Source: Phytophthora sp. 'mugwort'
Lineage: Eukaryota; Oomycota; Peronosporomycetes; Peronosporales; Peronosporaceae
Length of the DNA: 64,000 bases
NCBI GenBank assembly: GCA_033558025.1
Contig: JAUCEF010000007.1
Location: forward strand, 10,106,001-10,170,000
Direction: 5' to 3'
Shown: one piece after another, positions 1 to 11,237 of the stretch
Layout: each line of letters begins with the position of its first letter
Position numbering within the stretch: the first letter of the stretch is position 1
Position numbers and translations under genes: made by a program
The notes under the pieces: model-generated
Told to the model about the DNA's origin: nothing
The model's database searches: none
The model's input: the letters and a program-made list of their open reading frames with translations, nothing else

Positions 1-311
1 CTAAGCAGGAGAAAGGTGCGGTCCAAAGTACTACCCGGTACGTGAAGTACGCACTTCAGAGTCGAAGAAAAATAATGTGATTATGTACATAGTATTGTGA
101 GACGCATCCGAACTAGACATTTTTGTGCTAAATGGAATGCATTTTAAGGCTGAAAAAAGACTGTATTGAATCATACGCAAGTCACCACTTCGTTTTGGCG
201 GCAAATGTACATAAACTTTCATGCAGAGATACGACGTATCAATTTATTGGCAACAGCACCAACGTACGTTTTGTCGAGGTGACCAACGTACATTATAAAG
301 GGACCTTACGC

Positions 312-1313
312 TTACGGGAGGATCTTGGAGCTCTTAGTGGCCGTCTTGGTGGCTGGCGACTCCTCCTCCTCCTGCTCCGACTGCAACTGGTCGTCCTCAT
401 CCGAAGCCGACTCGCTGTCGTCCTCAACAACCGGGGTCTTGCCCTTGGCGGCGCCCTTCACAAGCGTCGGGTCGTCCTCGTCAGACTCGCTGTCGTCGCC
501 GATAATGCCATCGGAACCATCGTCGTACAGGTTGCCGATCTTGTTACCCTCTTCTCCCGTCTTGGTGGACTTCGATGCCTTCGTCGCCGGGCTCTTGGCG
601 GCGCCCTTCACAAGCGTCGGGTCATCCTCGTCAGATTCGCTGTCGTCGCCGATAATGCCATCGGAGCCATCGTCGTACAGGTTGCCGATCTTGTTACCCT
701 CTTCTCCCGTCTTTGTGGACTTCGATGCCTTCGTCGCCGGGCTCTTGGCGGCGCCCTTAACAACGACATCATCGTCGTCGCTGCCGCTGTCTGAGTCGCT
801 GTGAAGCAGGAACGACCAGTCAAAGCTACCAGAGTCTGAGTCGTCATATTCCGGGGTCTTGCCCTTCGTCATGAGGTCGGTTTTGCCCATGTTACCGCCC
901 TTCACAAGAATAGGGTCGTCGTTGCCTGACTCCGAGTCGTCCTGAAGCCACGACAGATCGTCATCACTGCCCGAGTCGCTGGCATCCGAGCCCTCTTCCT
1001 TCGCGATAGCATCGAGAATGTCATCTAGGTCAACCTGGTCGCTACCGCTGCCAATGAGAGACATGATGTTCATCTTGTAGTCGCTGCCGTCCGTGCTGTC
1101 ACTGCCGAACAGGGCGGTCAGATCGACCATAAGGTCATCGAGCAAGTCGTCGCTACCACTGGCGTCGAGCGAGTCTGGAGAGGAAAAGTCAAAATCGTCG
1201 CTGCCACTGTCGTCGACTGAATCGACCTTCGTCGAACGGAGATAGTTCGGGTTGCCAGCATTAGCGGCGGTGACGGCTAGGGCCGCAAGAACAATGCCAG
1301 TAGCAAACTTCAT
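312..1313 (-). CDS. Secreted acidic Ser/Asp-rich repeat protein
   Basis: Single-exon frame of 333 residues. Residues 1-20 (MKFATGIVLAALAV...) form a typical signal peptide ending ANAG, so the product is probably secreted. The mature part has no cysteine and alternates acidic blocks (SDSGSDD, DDSESDEDD) with short basic linkers ending VKG. About residues 183-290 hold two nearly perfect 50-residue repeats, each with KASKSTKTGEEG, IGNLYDDGSDG and DDPTLVKG. An oomycete-type core promoter lies just upstream of the ATG, which supports this start. I do not recognise a family or enzymatic domain. The acid/serine content suggests phosphorylation or cation binding, but that is inference. The basic linker and LYDDGSDG motif recur in the Kazal protein at 57949-58911, so the two may share ancestry or exchanged a linker. 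Long plus-strand frames here are antisense shadows. Confidence 0.8.
   Translation of the reverse strand: MKFATGIVLAALAVTAANAGNPNYLRSTKVDSVDDSGSDDFDFSSPDSLDASGSDDLLDDLMVDLTALFGSDSTDGSDYKMNIMSLIGSGSDQVDLDDILDAIAKEEGSDASDSGSDDDLSWLQDDSESGNDDPILVKGGNMGKTDLMTKGKTPEYDDSDSGSFDWSFLLHSDSDSGSDDDDVVVKGAAKSPATKASKSTKTGEEGNKIGNLYDDGSDGIIGDDSESDEDDPTLVKGAAKSPATKASKSTKTGEEGNKIGNLYDDGSDGIIGDDSESDEDDPTLVKGAAKGKTPVVEDDSESASDEDDQLQSEQEEEESPATKTATKSSKILP
444..765. repeat. 150-bp in-frame tandem repeat
   Basis: Two complete 150-bp units (444-593 and 594-743) plus a truncated third copy differ at only a handful of positions. The period is exactly 50 codons, so the reading frame of the acidic secreted protein is kept. 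The near identity points to recent duplication or homogenisation, and copy number probably varies between alleles. Confidence 0.9.
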
Positions 1314-1354
1314 TTTTTATTGGACTCGGGAGGCGATAGATATGTGCAATGCTT

Positions 1355-1373
1355 CGCGAAATGGAGAATGAGC
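1355..1373 (-). promoter_or_regulatory. Oomycete Inr+FPR core promoter
   Basis: On the minus strand this reads GCTCATTCTCCATTTCGCG. It matches the oomycete initiator (GCTCATTYY) joined to the flanking promoter region (CAWTTT). It lies about 55 bp upstream of the ATG of the acidic secreted gene, the usual spacing, and implies a very short 5' UTR. Confidence 0.75.
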
Positions 1374-1374
1374 A

Positions 1375-3335
1375 GCAGTATGCACGGCGCCACGACTACC
1401 CGACCACATCCAAGCTTGTATCTCACGGCATTCTATCCGGAGCTAGTCCCATCCTAAGAGCAGCACTTATCATAGTTTGCTGCAGACTACTATCGTTTAT
1501 GCACTATTTATTATACCATTGTGTACCCCATCCATTAGGATGGCGGTCTGTTTGCGACGAACCTTATGCTAATGCGTTTGATCGGAAAAATCTCAGAGCA
1601 GATCCGCGACAGATCCTCTTGTTGTAGCGAGCTCAGGGGTGAAGAATGAACATTGCAATAGAGCCGGTCTTGGACTGTCCAGCTTTAACATGCATGTACA
1701 GAGCCACCTCGCCAATTTAATACCTTGGGTGGAAGCTATTCGTATTATGTTCCACAACTGATTAGCTATCAGAGAGAAACTGAACATACAAACGACCGTA
1801 GGATGCGTCGTGGTAGACGACGCAACGTATTAGGTTAGATCTATTATTAGTTTGGACAGCTACTAATTGGCGAGGTGGAACTGTAGTCGTAAGACTTATA
1901 CAGTTTGTAACTCTAAAAATGAACTCTGTAAGTTATTACATTCAACATTGTCCCCATGGTGGCGGCCTACTTAGTGAGCACTGGCTTTTAATTTCCTGGG
2001 CTGAGCATCGCGTTCGTGGTGTCAAAACTGCCTGAGAGATTTTTCATTAATTGAAGTCGATTACTACATGTATTCGGATTCCGTTCGCACAGGAAACGCA
2101 TTACATGTATCCGATACCTTATACACCGCGTTGCACTCAAATGCACTTTTCAAACATGATATATGCTTTAAAATAGGATATGGTTCGTTGCTTGCAAAGG
2201 CCGGGAACCTTTGCGATTGCTCAGCCATCGTATTCTCTTCCAACCTCCCATGCTTATTGTACATGTGGAGCTCGATGGCCGCGAGTGGCGGCGGACCCTC
2301 TTTTCAATGAGACGCCGGATTTGTGCAACCGAAGAATCTGCCAAACCGCAACTTGGAGGAAAATCATAAAAGGATCCTGCGGGAATTTAAAATTACTAAA
2401 ATATTATACCTGGCAGGTTTTTGAACTTGACGCCGTTAAATTTGAATAACGCCGTGCAATGTTCTAGCGGGCTGACAGCTCAGCATTCTGAGCACCAATA
2501 TAGGAGCAAAAAATATGTAGTTATGCGCAGTCGACAAGAGCGCGTTCCATTTATTTATGCACACACACCATACAATGGTACAAATTATCAATGGTATTAT
2601 ACATTAATACATCTTATGCTGTATTTCCGTCCCTGCACAATAAAAAGTGCTAATAACAGAGGCTGCTTGCACCGAACCCGCAACGTCCCTTTTTTTGCTT
2701 TAAACTGACTTTTTGTAAATAATGTTTCCCACCTCCTTTTACCCCTAACCTCCAGCGGATCGATGTCATCGCGGTTTGGGCACTGTTTCGCAAAGAGAGT
2801 TGCTGCGTCCTGCGAGGAAAGGATTCTAAGTTCGGCCCGATACCGTGCTCGGCTCACTGGAAAGCTCGGCACCGGGCCCGCCTCCACAAATAAACCTACT
2901 TCGCGGGCACCCCGCACGGGTTTGCTATGGCTACGCGCGCGCGCAACTGCTCCCAAATGTTGGTTGTTTTATGTCTCAAAATTATAGAGGAGGGGGTGAA
3001 CGCTTTTCTTGAATCGGTGCAGACAGCTAGCATCTCCTAAAATTGACAGTCCTCGACGGTAGCAACAAAAGTGCTGTTTTTATTGAAACTTTTCTAGAAT
3101 GAACAGCAACGTGCCGCTAGATTACGGTACGACTTTCATTCCGGAGTCGCTACAGCAACATAAATAAATAGTGTTGAGGTTGCAAGTAGGGGTGAGCGCC
3201 AACTCGCTCGACATGCCAAAACTATAATACGCCTACGGTTTACGGTCCGGGCATAATAAAATCCAAGACCTATCATGGTTACAGAAATCCCTCTTAATAA
3301 GCGCAACTCATAGTTTACATGCCCTTGCATATCTG
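1375..3335. other. Intergenic, no gene recognised
   Basis: Only short frames occur and none resembles a known family. A 120-codon minus frame at 2597-2956 has no recognisable domain and no repeat partner. A short GC dinucleotide run lies near 2935-2945. I see no RNA gene or transposon end. Confidence 0.5.
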
Positions 3336-3339
3336 CTCA

Positions 3340-3515
3340 AATACAATGAATTAAGCCTCTCAAATCTACTAGAGGCGGTGCCAGTCTTCTCGTACTTGGT
3401 CGACTTCGTCGCCTTCTGTTTTTTGCGGCTTCTCCTTGGTCGACAGCGTAGTCGGAACACCCGCGCTAACGGTGCCAACGGCGACAGCCGCGAGCACGCA
3501 TTTAAATAATATACT
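3340..3515 (-). pseudogene. Remnant of small secreted Lys/Thr-rich protein
   Basis: The minus strand encodes KCVLAAVAVGTVSAG, a signal-peptide-like stretch, then VPTTLSTKEKPQ. The frame then breaks in a run of six A/T bases near 3419-3424. In the neighbouring frame the sequence goes on as KATKSTKYEKTGTAS. That tail resembles KASKSTKTGEEG in the acidic secreted protein next door, so this is probably a decayed family member. No clear start codon remains in the signal-peptide frame. The homology is inferred from a short stretch. Confidence 0.45.
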
Positions 3516-3725
3516 TGGACCCGGCGAGAGGTACATGTAGCAAATGACACGGCGCAAAACAAAATCGTAATTTCTAATATTATCACAGTGGAGATACGAC
3601 CCTTATAGCAACCTGAACGGAACATTCGGACTTAAACGAACTTTCGAGAAATCGCGTTTAGAACATTCGAGCCTGATTTTTTTCCTTGCGGAGCTGTCCA
3701 CTCACCAAAAACATAAGCGATCGAC

Positions 3726-5001
3726 ATGGAGCACGGCGAGGACACTGCCTCGGACGTCGAAGAAGAGCACAGCGGGTCGACTGCGAGCTCAGAGGAGAGC
3801 TCAAAGGATCCTGACGCGCATATCGAGATCGACGAGGCGGTGGCTGAGCACATTGATACGGTGCTGGGTGTACATGCTGTGAGAAGCGCTGCATCGAGCA
3901 CCGAGCAGAGGCGACGATGACGTTCCTCACCGGTTACATGAAGATGAACAAGGACTGCCAGCGAACCAGCTTGATCACAGCGCTAGCAACGTGCTCTGGG
4001 CTCTCAGAGGACAGTCAACGGCACCGATCTACAGGCGTTAGGACTCGCTATTCGTACGTCCTGCCTCTCGCTGGACCTGCCTGCCGTACAGCTTTCCAGA
4101 TGGTGTTTAACGTTAGCAACGACACCATCACACGGTACGGCGCTAATACTAATTTTTGTTTTGCTAAAGACAATAAGACTGATACTGTTTTGTTTCCAGG
4201 TATCGTAACCAAGTGAAGAGGGGAAAGTTTGCGTTGCCTACCCACGGCAATGCTGGCAACAAGCATGCACAGTTCATGGATGAAAAAGAGATGAAAGCAT
4301 TCTTCACGAGGTTGGCCGGGACGCATGCAGACGTTGTCCCTGTGTGCTTCCGGTACCAGAAGACGGAGAAAGGGAAGCTGAATCGTTATTACACCACTAA
4401 GGAGTATCAATTGCTGCCTGCGTACTTTACCTGGGCCATGATGCTTGGCTGGTACATCGAGTGGGCAAAGGACGCACGTGTTCGCTTCAAAGAGCCTTCG
4501 CTGACGGCCTTCAGGACAATTCTGGAGCACATCTTCCCCAATATCCGTATCCGCTCTACCCGAGGCAACGTATGCGATGCCTGCGTCATCTACCGAAACG
4601 TAATGGGACCTGAACCGTCCGTCGAGGACGCCGAAGCTATTACAGATCATGTGAACGATGCGACGGCGACGAGACGTCAATACCTAGCTGATTGCAATGC
4701 AGCTACGACAGATGAACTGGTCACCACTATCAACTTCGCGCAGAACATTGCGCTTCCTCACTCCGCGTTGATCCTGCTTGATTGCGACAAGGCGTTCACG
4801 TTTATCGCGACCTATCTAGTGGCTATCACTACGGCGTGTAGATATGAACGAGGAATATGTGGAGCAGCTCTTGTGAACTCTGAGACCTTGGCGAAAACAA
4901 CTATCTACTTGCCGAGATCTATAAAAGCATTTCAAGTTTTCACGATTGTTACATTGCAGGTGGCTTCTCGTGTAATATGGTTGTATAGAGTATGTGCCTG
5001 A
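3726..5001 (+). pseudogene. Unrecognised repeat-type protein with one intron, possibly transposase-derived
   Basis: An acidic N-terminal frame (3726-3917) passes by frameshift into a frame from 3917. A GT..AG intron at 4135-4199 (65 bp, with CTAATAC and a pyrimidine-rich end) then joins it in frame to 4200-5001. Spliced, the text across the junction reads NDTITRYRNQVKRGKF. Later features are a CDACVIYRN segment with two cysteines and INFAQNIALPH. The last motif resembles the start of RNase H-like domains in eukaryotic repeat-encoded proteins (FAQN..LPH). Coding similarity seems to end near 4790, after which the frame is low quality, so the 3' part is probably missing. I do not recognise the family firmly; transposase origin is an inference. 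Confidence 0.45.
4135..4199 (+). other. Predicted 65-bp spliceosomal intron
   Basis: It starts GTACGG and ends TTTCCAG, with a CTAATACTAAT branch-point-like stretch near the 5' end. Removing it restores one continuous frame between two otherwise separate frames, and the size is usual for oomycete introns. Confidence 0.6.
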
Positions 5002-5320
5002 GGTGGTTTCTCGTGGAATATGGCTGTGGTATAGAGTAGTGTGCCTGAGTTTCTTCGTTTTTATTTCAAAGAACGAAGAAACTACCAGATTAAACTAAGC
5101 ACATGAATGAGCTTCTGGAAACAGCAGATATTCCTAGGGTTTGTAAAAGAAAGCGCCCAGGCCCGATGGAACGCAAACCAGAAGAGCCCACCATATCAGC
5201 TGTCTGTCAATCTAAGCGCATATGTCTACGACTCAGGATTTTGGCTACATGCTGGCAACCGCGATACTCCAGTGCGTATTGACCACGGGTGGGTGGTGTC
5301 TTATATCCCACCCAGCACTT

Positions 5321-5338
5321 CAGGGCTCGCAAACGGAG
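5321..5338. repeat. hAT-1 left terminal inverted repeat
   Basis: CAGGGCTCGCAAACGG pairs with the right end at 7851-7868. CAGGG is a common hAT terminus. Confidence 0.8.
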
Positions 5339-5739
5339 CAGGCCGGGTAACTGATCCCGTCCATTTTCTCGTGTGACCGACTACGGGTAACCGTACCCGC
5401 CCGGTCATCCGTTGCGGTTACCCCTCCTTGTCCGGCTTTGAGTTAACGCAGCGAACAGACAAAGGCAGACAACTCCTCTTAAGGAGAAAACAATATTTAA
5501 GATGGAAAAAATGTAGAGAACCCCGCTTCCACTCGTGCTTCTTGAATCTATCAGTCTTCAAGGTCAGCATTTGACGAAGGATTTAGTGTGCTACGGGCCT
5601 TGCTCATGACCGTTTCTGCATTTCAGACATAGCGCTTGACACTGGAATGCACAACACGGACCTAGCGACCTTCGCCAATCTCGGGTATTTTATTTTACCC
5701 TTGGTGCCCCCCATGTCAAGAGATTAGCGCTTGGTTTGT

Positions 5740-7390
5740 CATTCTCTCGGTGAGTCGGTGTTGACGTACTTGTTCAGCTCTCCTAGCTCGTCACGGTAGA
5801 TGCAATGAGCATTTTGCTCAGTTTCGTCTTCATCACCGGAGTATAGTGATGCAGCTCCGACCACGATCGAATCTGATGAAGCTTTCTGCTTCTTGCGACT
5901 GACTACGCCTCCGAACGGTGGGTAGTGGAGCACGAATGGGAGCCTCTTGCGGCATCAAATCGACGAGCTTGTTTTCTGCTTTCATGACGTCTTCAATAGT
6001 AACACCAAATTTGCCAAGACGTTTTTTTTTCTGTCGTGGGTCTAGTAAAGCAGCAACGACGTGATACAAATCCAATGGCCACTTAGGCACCGGGTGCCTC
6101 ATCCATAATCTTTTTACCACGATCAGGTTCTTACTGTCTGGGGGGATCACGGCAATATCGCGAGCATCGACAATTTCTACAGGCCCGTTTAGCACGACAT
6201 TTTTCTCCTTGTCAATCATGATGCGCTTGCGCTGTGGTTTGAGGAGAGTAATGAGTTTGTGTCGCTCATGTATAACGAGGTGGATTGTTGGTTCTTTCCA
6301 TGCCTCCAACCTGCAAGTTGCCTCTCTAAAAGGGCGAAGGATTCTGATCAGCTCCTCTAGTTGAGACTTAGCGATGCATGTCAAGTACACTGATTTCCCC
6401 CGCTCAGCCAGAAGTTCCGCGACCTCATCATACGACTTCACTATACTTTTCAAAAATATTATCAGTTGTGGATTGTGAATTCCACCGAGTCACATTTTAT
6501 TGTTTTTGAGTATTGTCGAGTCGCTTTTGCAGCTTGCTCTTCTTAATAAAGGCAACAAGTGCTTTACAACGGTGCATCAGCTGGAAAACCTCAGGCTCCT
6601 TCGTCGTAGTATCGGTAGAAAGGAGCGGACAGAGCACGTCTTGCTCAGCACTATCGCTATCCTTGCCGCTATCTTGTGGTCAGCGTACGTATCCATTTGA
6701 ATACCGACGGAATTCCTTAAGATCCGCAAATATTAGAGCCGCAATCAGTAACAACCGTGCACCTGGAGGTGTCCAAAATCCCAAAGTCGGATAAAGATTC
6801 ACGAAAAACATCCTAAAAGAATTTCTGCAGTATGGGACAAACCTTCAACTTCCATAAATGCAATGTGCGAGCATGCAGTTGGAAATCGCCAGTTAGATAG
6901 TGGATTGTCAGAGACATGTAGGACCTCTTTCGCGTCGAATCTGTCCACAAGTCAGTCGTGAAGCCAGCTCCACAATGATCGCCAAAGTGCTTCTCGCTCA
7001 CTGCCGCCAGTTTTTGCCGAATTTTGGTAGTATCGGTCTGGACATTGCCTTTAACTGTGTTAGGGACTGGAAGAAGTTCACTAATATTAGACGCCCGCTG
7101 TGACCACACTCCAATCTCGAAAATCAACGCAATAAATCCTGAAAACCTTCTCCAGCGATAATGTTAAACGGGCGCATATTCGTACAACACATACGCGCGG
7201 CTGCCTGAATAACGCGTTTTTTATCGGCTGTCGAGATTGGTTGGGTATCGAGGAACTGCACTATACTTGTACTGGAGGCCAGAGCACTTGTACACTTTGT
7301 TTTAATGTGTCGATTCAGTGTAGAAGTTCCCTATGAAGATCGATAAGAGTACATGCGCCCGCAATTGTTACAGGAGACGAACCCATGAAC
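5740..7390 (-). pseudogene. hAT transposase, degenerate
   Basis: Read right to left: a BED zinc finger at about 7390-7300 (CNNCGRMYSYRSS then LNRHIKTKC), interrupted by a stop; then RPFNIIAGEGFQDLL near 7150, typical of the hAT N-terminal region; then TDLWTDSTRKRSYMSLT near 6950, the start of the RNase H-like catalytic core. The 206-residue frame 5833-6453 carries the C-terminal part (VVAALLDPRQ). The catalytic region is split by stops and frameshifts, so no active enzyme can be made. The frame upstream of the finger (7390-7700) is acidic and may be a non-conserved N terminus. Confidence 0.75.
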
Positions 7391-7850
7391 TTGAGCTACG
7401 AACGCGATTCCTTTCTTCTTTCGTATACACGTGTCGAGATTGAGTCCAACACTTCGAGTTCGAACTACCTCCGTCGCCCAAAGTAAAAAATGGGCTGTCA
7501 GTCTTCGTATGGAGAATGCATGACAACTTTCGCTCTACTTTATCCAGTGTCAACTTGCGAAGGTCATCAAGACGGCTGACCTGATCCGACTCGTTTGCAC
7601 TATCCCCGGGGTCGTGGGCGTCCGCAGCCTCCATGAGGCCACTCGTGTCCCGTTCCCAAGTGGTCGTGCTCGATGTGATGCTGGTCTGCAAATACACCTA
7701 AAGCAGCGCGAACCACCATCGACACAACACCTTGGTCTATAGGAAGTTAGTTCCGGGTACCCGTGCCCGACCCGATGATGGTTTCGGTTAACCGTACCCG
7801 ACCCGATTCCGGTTATACCCGACTCGAGCGGGCGGGTAACCGGCTTCGGT

Positions 7851-7868
7851 AACCGATTGCGAGCCCTG
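7851..7868. repeat. hAT-1 right terminal inverted repeat
   Basis: AACCGATTGCGAGCCCTG is the inverted partner of 5321-5338, exact over the outer 12 bases. Confidence 0.8.
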
Positions 7869-7876
7869 CAGCGCTC

Positions 7877-8370
7877 GGCAAGCAAAAGGTAAGTGTGGTA
7901 AGAGGACGCGGCTGCTCGAAAAATTGAGTGAAGCTCGAAAAGTTAAGAAGCAGGATGAAAGGTAAACGGAATAAAAGTTTCAAGTGTCTTACTATATACG
8001 CTGCCACAAAAATCTATTAAATAATTCTCCACTCGCTTGTCATGCATGCATTCTATAGAAAAATTTGTTCAACTTCAACTTCAAAATACATCTTCCGATT
8101 TTCGCAGCACTGGAATCAAATCGTGCTATATAATTTTTTTAAACTTGCATTACGATGCCCTGGAGTCTTCCGAGAACATCTATAGACTAGGACATACAGA
8201 AATATCGCGGATCATTACTTCAACTTTAAATTGCAGTCCTACTGTTAACTTATTTTTTTTAGTACTCTTTGAGGTGCTTATCATACGTGTTTGCGGGCGC
8301 TTCACAATACGTACAAGCCAATTTAGGAGAATTATTTCGCATAGGGTTAAGTTCAACTCAACTTCAATTT
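7877..8370. other. AT-rich spacer, no gene recognised
   Basis: Lies between hAT-1 and the MULE fragment. The short frames here lack recognisable motifs. Confidence 0.5.
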
Positions 8371-8399
8371 GACCTGATGTACCGATTGTTTGCAGCTTC

Positions 8400-9020
8400 T
8401 AGGTCAAATCGTCGAATTGTTCAATGCAGACACCGTATAAGTGTTTACGGAGAGATGCACAGCGCTTGCTCAGACGTAAAGTCACCACGACATTGCCAGT
8501 CCAGTAGCTCGTCCGTGAGGCGAGCTCCAGCGACAATCTGTTTCATCTGGTCAACATTGTCACTGTTCTTCAACTTGCTTCGTCTGTAGTGTAGACGAGG
8601 TTTTTTGGAGTTACTTCAACGTAGGCACAGCGCCTGACGACAGCACAAAGCTGGCTTGCCATATTTCTCCACCAGCTCGTGGATTGCTGCTTTCATTTCG
8701 AGGGATAGCTCCCAGCGCTTGGCAGGGCCGCCGGAAAAAGCGTGCTCGGCAGTGTCGCTATATACGTCACTGGTGCGTGCGGTCACAGCACACGGTCCTG
8801 AGCTCGAATTTGCAGACAGGACGAGCAGGGGCGTGCGGCTCGACTTGAAGCAGTAAATTCGGGAATGCATGGGATGCTCGTTGACGTTGCTGGTGCAGAC
8901 TGTACAGCGCTTGAGCGGCTTGCAATTACTCCTATTGGATGCATGGCAACCAGCTTCCGGTTGATGCGTTTCTCGCCGCGAAGGTTGTCGATGAGACGCC
9001 AATTATAGTGCGATGTCATG
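8400..9020 (-). pseudogene. MULE-type transposase N-terminal fragment
   Basis: The minus strand holds two overlapping frames starting at 9019 and 9002. A cysteine pair (KRCTVCTSNVNEHPMHSR) is followed by a C-containing stretch and then by EMKAAIHELVEKYGKPAL. This arrangement, a zinc-finger-like module then a helical region starting with M/L-K, resembles the N termini of oomycete Mutator-like transposases. No DDE core follows, and stops are frequent below 8616. It is a decayed fragment, and the family call is tentative. Confidence 0.35.
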
Positions 9021-10330
9021 GTCGTAATGTTTTCCTGGGTATTGAGTTCTCCAAACTGAGCTCCAACCTCAGCGTAACATGACGCTAAGCACCAGTCGAT
9101 TACTATCGCTGCTGGTTGTACGTTCTGCTTTAGGGGTATGTGTTAGAAGAAACTTACAAGGCAGTCACTACAACAACACAGTGTTGGCCCAGTACAAAAG
9201 TTGATCTTCAGTCTTTCCGTACAGAAGTCAGTCGTTTCGGTTCAAAACTGGAGTTTAACTCTGTGTTCGAGCAACAGGTAACGTATTAATGTCCGGCTTA
9301 TATTTTACAATATAATGACGGAGCAGTATGTGCGCAATCATGGCGAGATCAATGGTGCTGTCTGTGCCTGTTGCGTCCGACTTCAATAGCGATTCTTACA
9401 TGAAAGAAGGCTGAGAAGATTTTATTTGTAAAGAAGACTCTATTGAACGAATCTTATTTGTCTAGCAAGTTAGAACATCGTCTAAAGCAGAAAGGTTGAG
9501 CAGGTCCTCATCCTCGTCTACTTTCGACTTTCTTACCGATTCTTTCGGAATTTAGCATCGTACACGTCATGTTGGCTATAAACCATTCCGACAGTTAATT
9601 CGCGAACCTCGCGGCCTCAGTACTACGCATGATCGTGGGTTTCTCTATGCCACGCCACGGCCCCAATCGAACACCCTGACGATACTCGGCATTCATGGGT
9701 TTTCAAAGCGGGTGTACTGCACCTTGCCTGGTTCCTTCCACGCGTTTATCTCAGGCAGAGTAGGTCTTTAAAGCTTTTATAAGGTCCGATATCACCTGCC
9801 TGCAAATGCGGCGTCCGCCAGGCACCACGCACATTGCACTCTTACTGGTAGAGCCCTTAGTCTTAACCGTCGTCGAGTGGAAGTTTAGGGGCTCAAGCAC
9901 GAGTGACGAACGGAGCTGACCACAGTGGCATTAACGAACGCGTCCAATGTCGAAGGAGGTGCATGGACGTACATACCTTACTGATTGAAGTCACGCACCA
10001 CCTCGGACCAACCTGGAAGAATCTTGCTGGCGACAGCTCAGCAGTAAATGGTAGGCGCCATCGATGCGTGTCGGGCGTGTGGTGCCTACATTTAAGAGAA
10101 TCACAGCAGAGCAGTAGAAGGTTGTACTTCGAGGCTTTGTTCCATATTGATCACTTTGCAACTTACCTTCTAGCCTCTACACACACTTCACAAGCCTCTA
10201 GCACTTTGCGCCGTTGCCCTCGCGTCCGTCGCGACTCACTTCCGCTGCGTCAGGTCCTTCTAGTACCCCGCCCCGGTGTCTGGCTTAAGAATGCTCGATA
10301 GCTCCAGATATGTCGTCACCGCAAGAACAA
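9021..10330. other. Spacer, no gene recognised
   Basis: One plus frame of 132 codons (9903-10301) and a short minus frame around 9740-9900 (TTVKTKGSTSKSAMCVVPGG) look mildly coding-like but show no domain I can name. No repeats or RNA genes were seen. Confidence 0.4.
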
Positions 10331-10339
10331 TCCCTCTAT

Positions 10340-10625
10340 TACGCAGACCGAGCTCTCTGATTGGGACCACAAAGTGTTTAAGCTATCCCGCCGGCTGTCC
10401 TAAGCGACGATAAGCCAAATTCTCAAACACTCAGCGGTTATAATCGCTTCCGACCAAACAGCTAACCACGGAGACGTGCCGCAAGGTGCGCTTTCAAGAG
10501 CTCGACTCCGCGGTGGCGAGCTGGGTCTCGTGGTGCGAGGAGAAGAGTCTTGTTGTGACTGGTGAATCCATCCGGCTGAATGCCACGAGCTCAAGAAGCG
10601 TATCATTTGGGTAGGAAGCATCCTG
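10340..10625 (+). pseudogene. Pogo-like (Tc1/mariner) transposase fragment, DNA-binding part
   Basis: The plus strand shows ATISQILKHSAVIIAS, a psq/CENP-B N-terminal type helix-turn-helix. After a frameshift comes KVRFQELDSAVASWVSWCEE then VVTGESIRLNA, matching the second CENP-B/Tc5 HTH pattern (F-x-E-L-D..A..W....). A stop sits just before the first helix. The DDE catalytic region is absent downstream, so only about 90 codons of the DNA-binding half remain. Confidence 0.55.
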
Positions 10626-11230
10626 AATGATGCTGACGCGAAAGGTATGCCAGCAAGAGCAAATTATATGTTTCGTGATACGCAACGTAGGAGTGTGGGT
10701 GAATAGCAAAGATATTCAGGGCACAGCAAAACTCAAACAGACGAGACCAAAGCCATACGGCGGATTTGCTCAAAAGCAAACAGAAGCCCGGGCACAAGCA
10801 AAAAATACGTGTGAGCAACCTTAAGTCAGTTATTTTCTCCTAACCTAGATTGAGTCAGCTTATTCTAATTTAGGCAAGTCAGTTTATTCTGTTTTGACAG
10901 GACGAACGGACAACATTCGTCCATATACGTCCGATTACCAAGAGAGCGCCCGTAATGGCAACGAAAAAGCTTGCGCCAGCACTACGCGGGGTGTGGGAGA
11001 TAATCTGCTGCGGCTCTAGTGAGGAATCGTACACAAGAGAACGCTTATATCGCCTTTGTTGTCCGCTGTCTACGTTAAGCGCACACAGCTACGCCAAATC
11101 TGCTCAGATGACCATGACAGGGTAGAGAGGCGTCTGCGTGCTCCAGTTCCACTTGCGGAAATGTGGCAGCTGCGCTTGGCAATGGCATGATTATATGCCG
11201 CGAAGTATGGAAGGTGTGGCAGTGCTCAAA
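10626..11230. other. Spacer, no gene recognised
   Basis: Only short frames without motifs. It may hold the decayed N-terminal end of the MULE that follows. Confidence 0.4.
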
Positions 11231-11237
11231 TAAGAAT

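Larger units (their letters stand above)
5321..7868 (-). mobile_element. hAT DNA transposon copy 1 (complete ends, dead)
   Basis: Both ends are visible. The left end starts CAGGGCTCGCAA at 5321 and the right end finishes with its exact reverse complement at 7868, a perfect 12-bp terminal inverted repeat. The flanking octamers are CAGCACTT (5313-5320) and CAGCGCTC (7869-7876), 6 of 8 identical, as expected for an aged 8-bp hAT target duplication. Subterminal GGTAACC/GGTACCCG-type repeats occur inside both ends (5345-5420 and 7745-7855). The 2.55-kb interior encodes a broken hAT transposase on the minus strand. Confidence 0.8.

Noticed and set aside
132..804. Two long plus-strand frames (220 and 159 codons) opposite the acidic secreted gene
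   Set aside because: They are antisense shadows of the S/D-rich repeats; the minus frame has a signal peptide and a matching promoter.
2597..2956. Minus-strand frame of 119 codons
   Set aside because: No domain, no signal peptide, low-complexity Arg/Ala start and no repeat partner.
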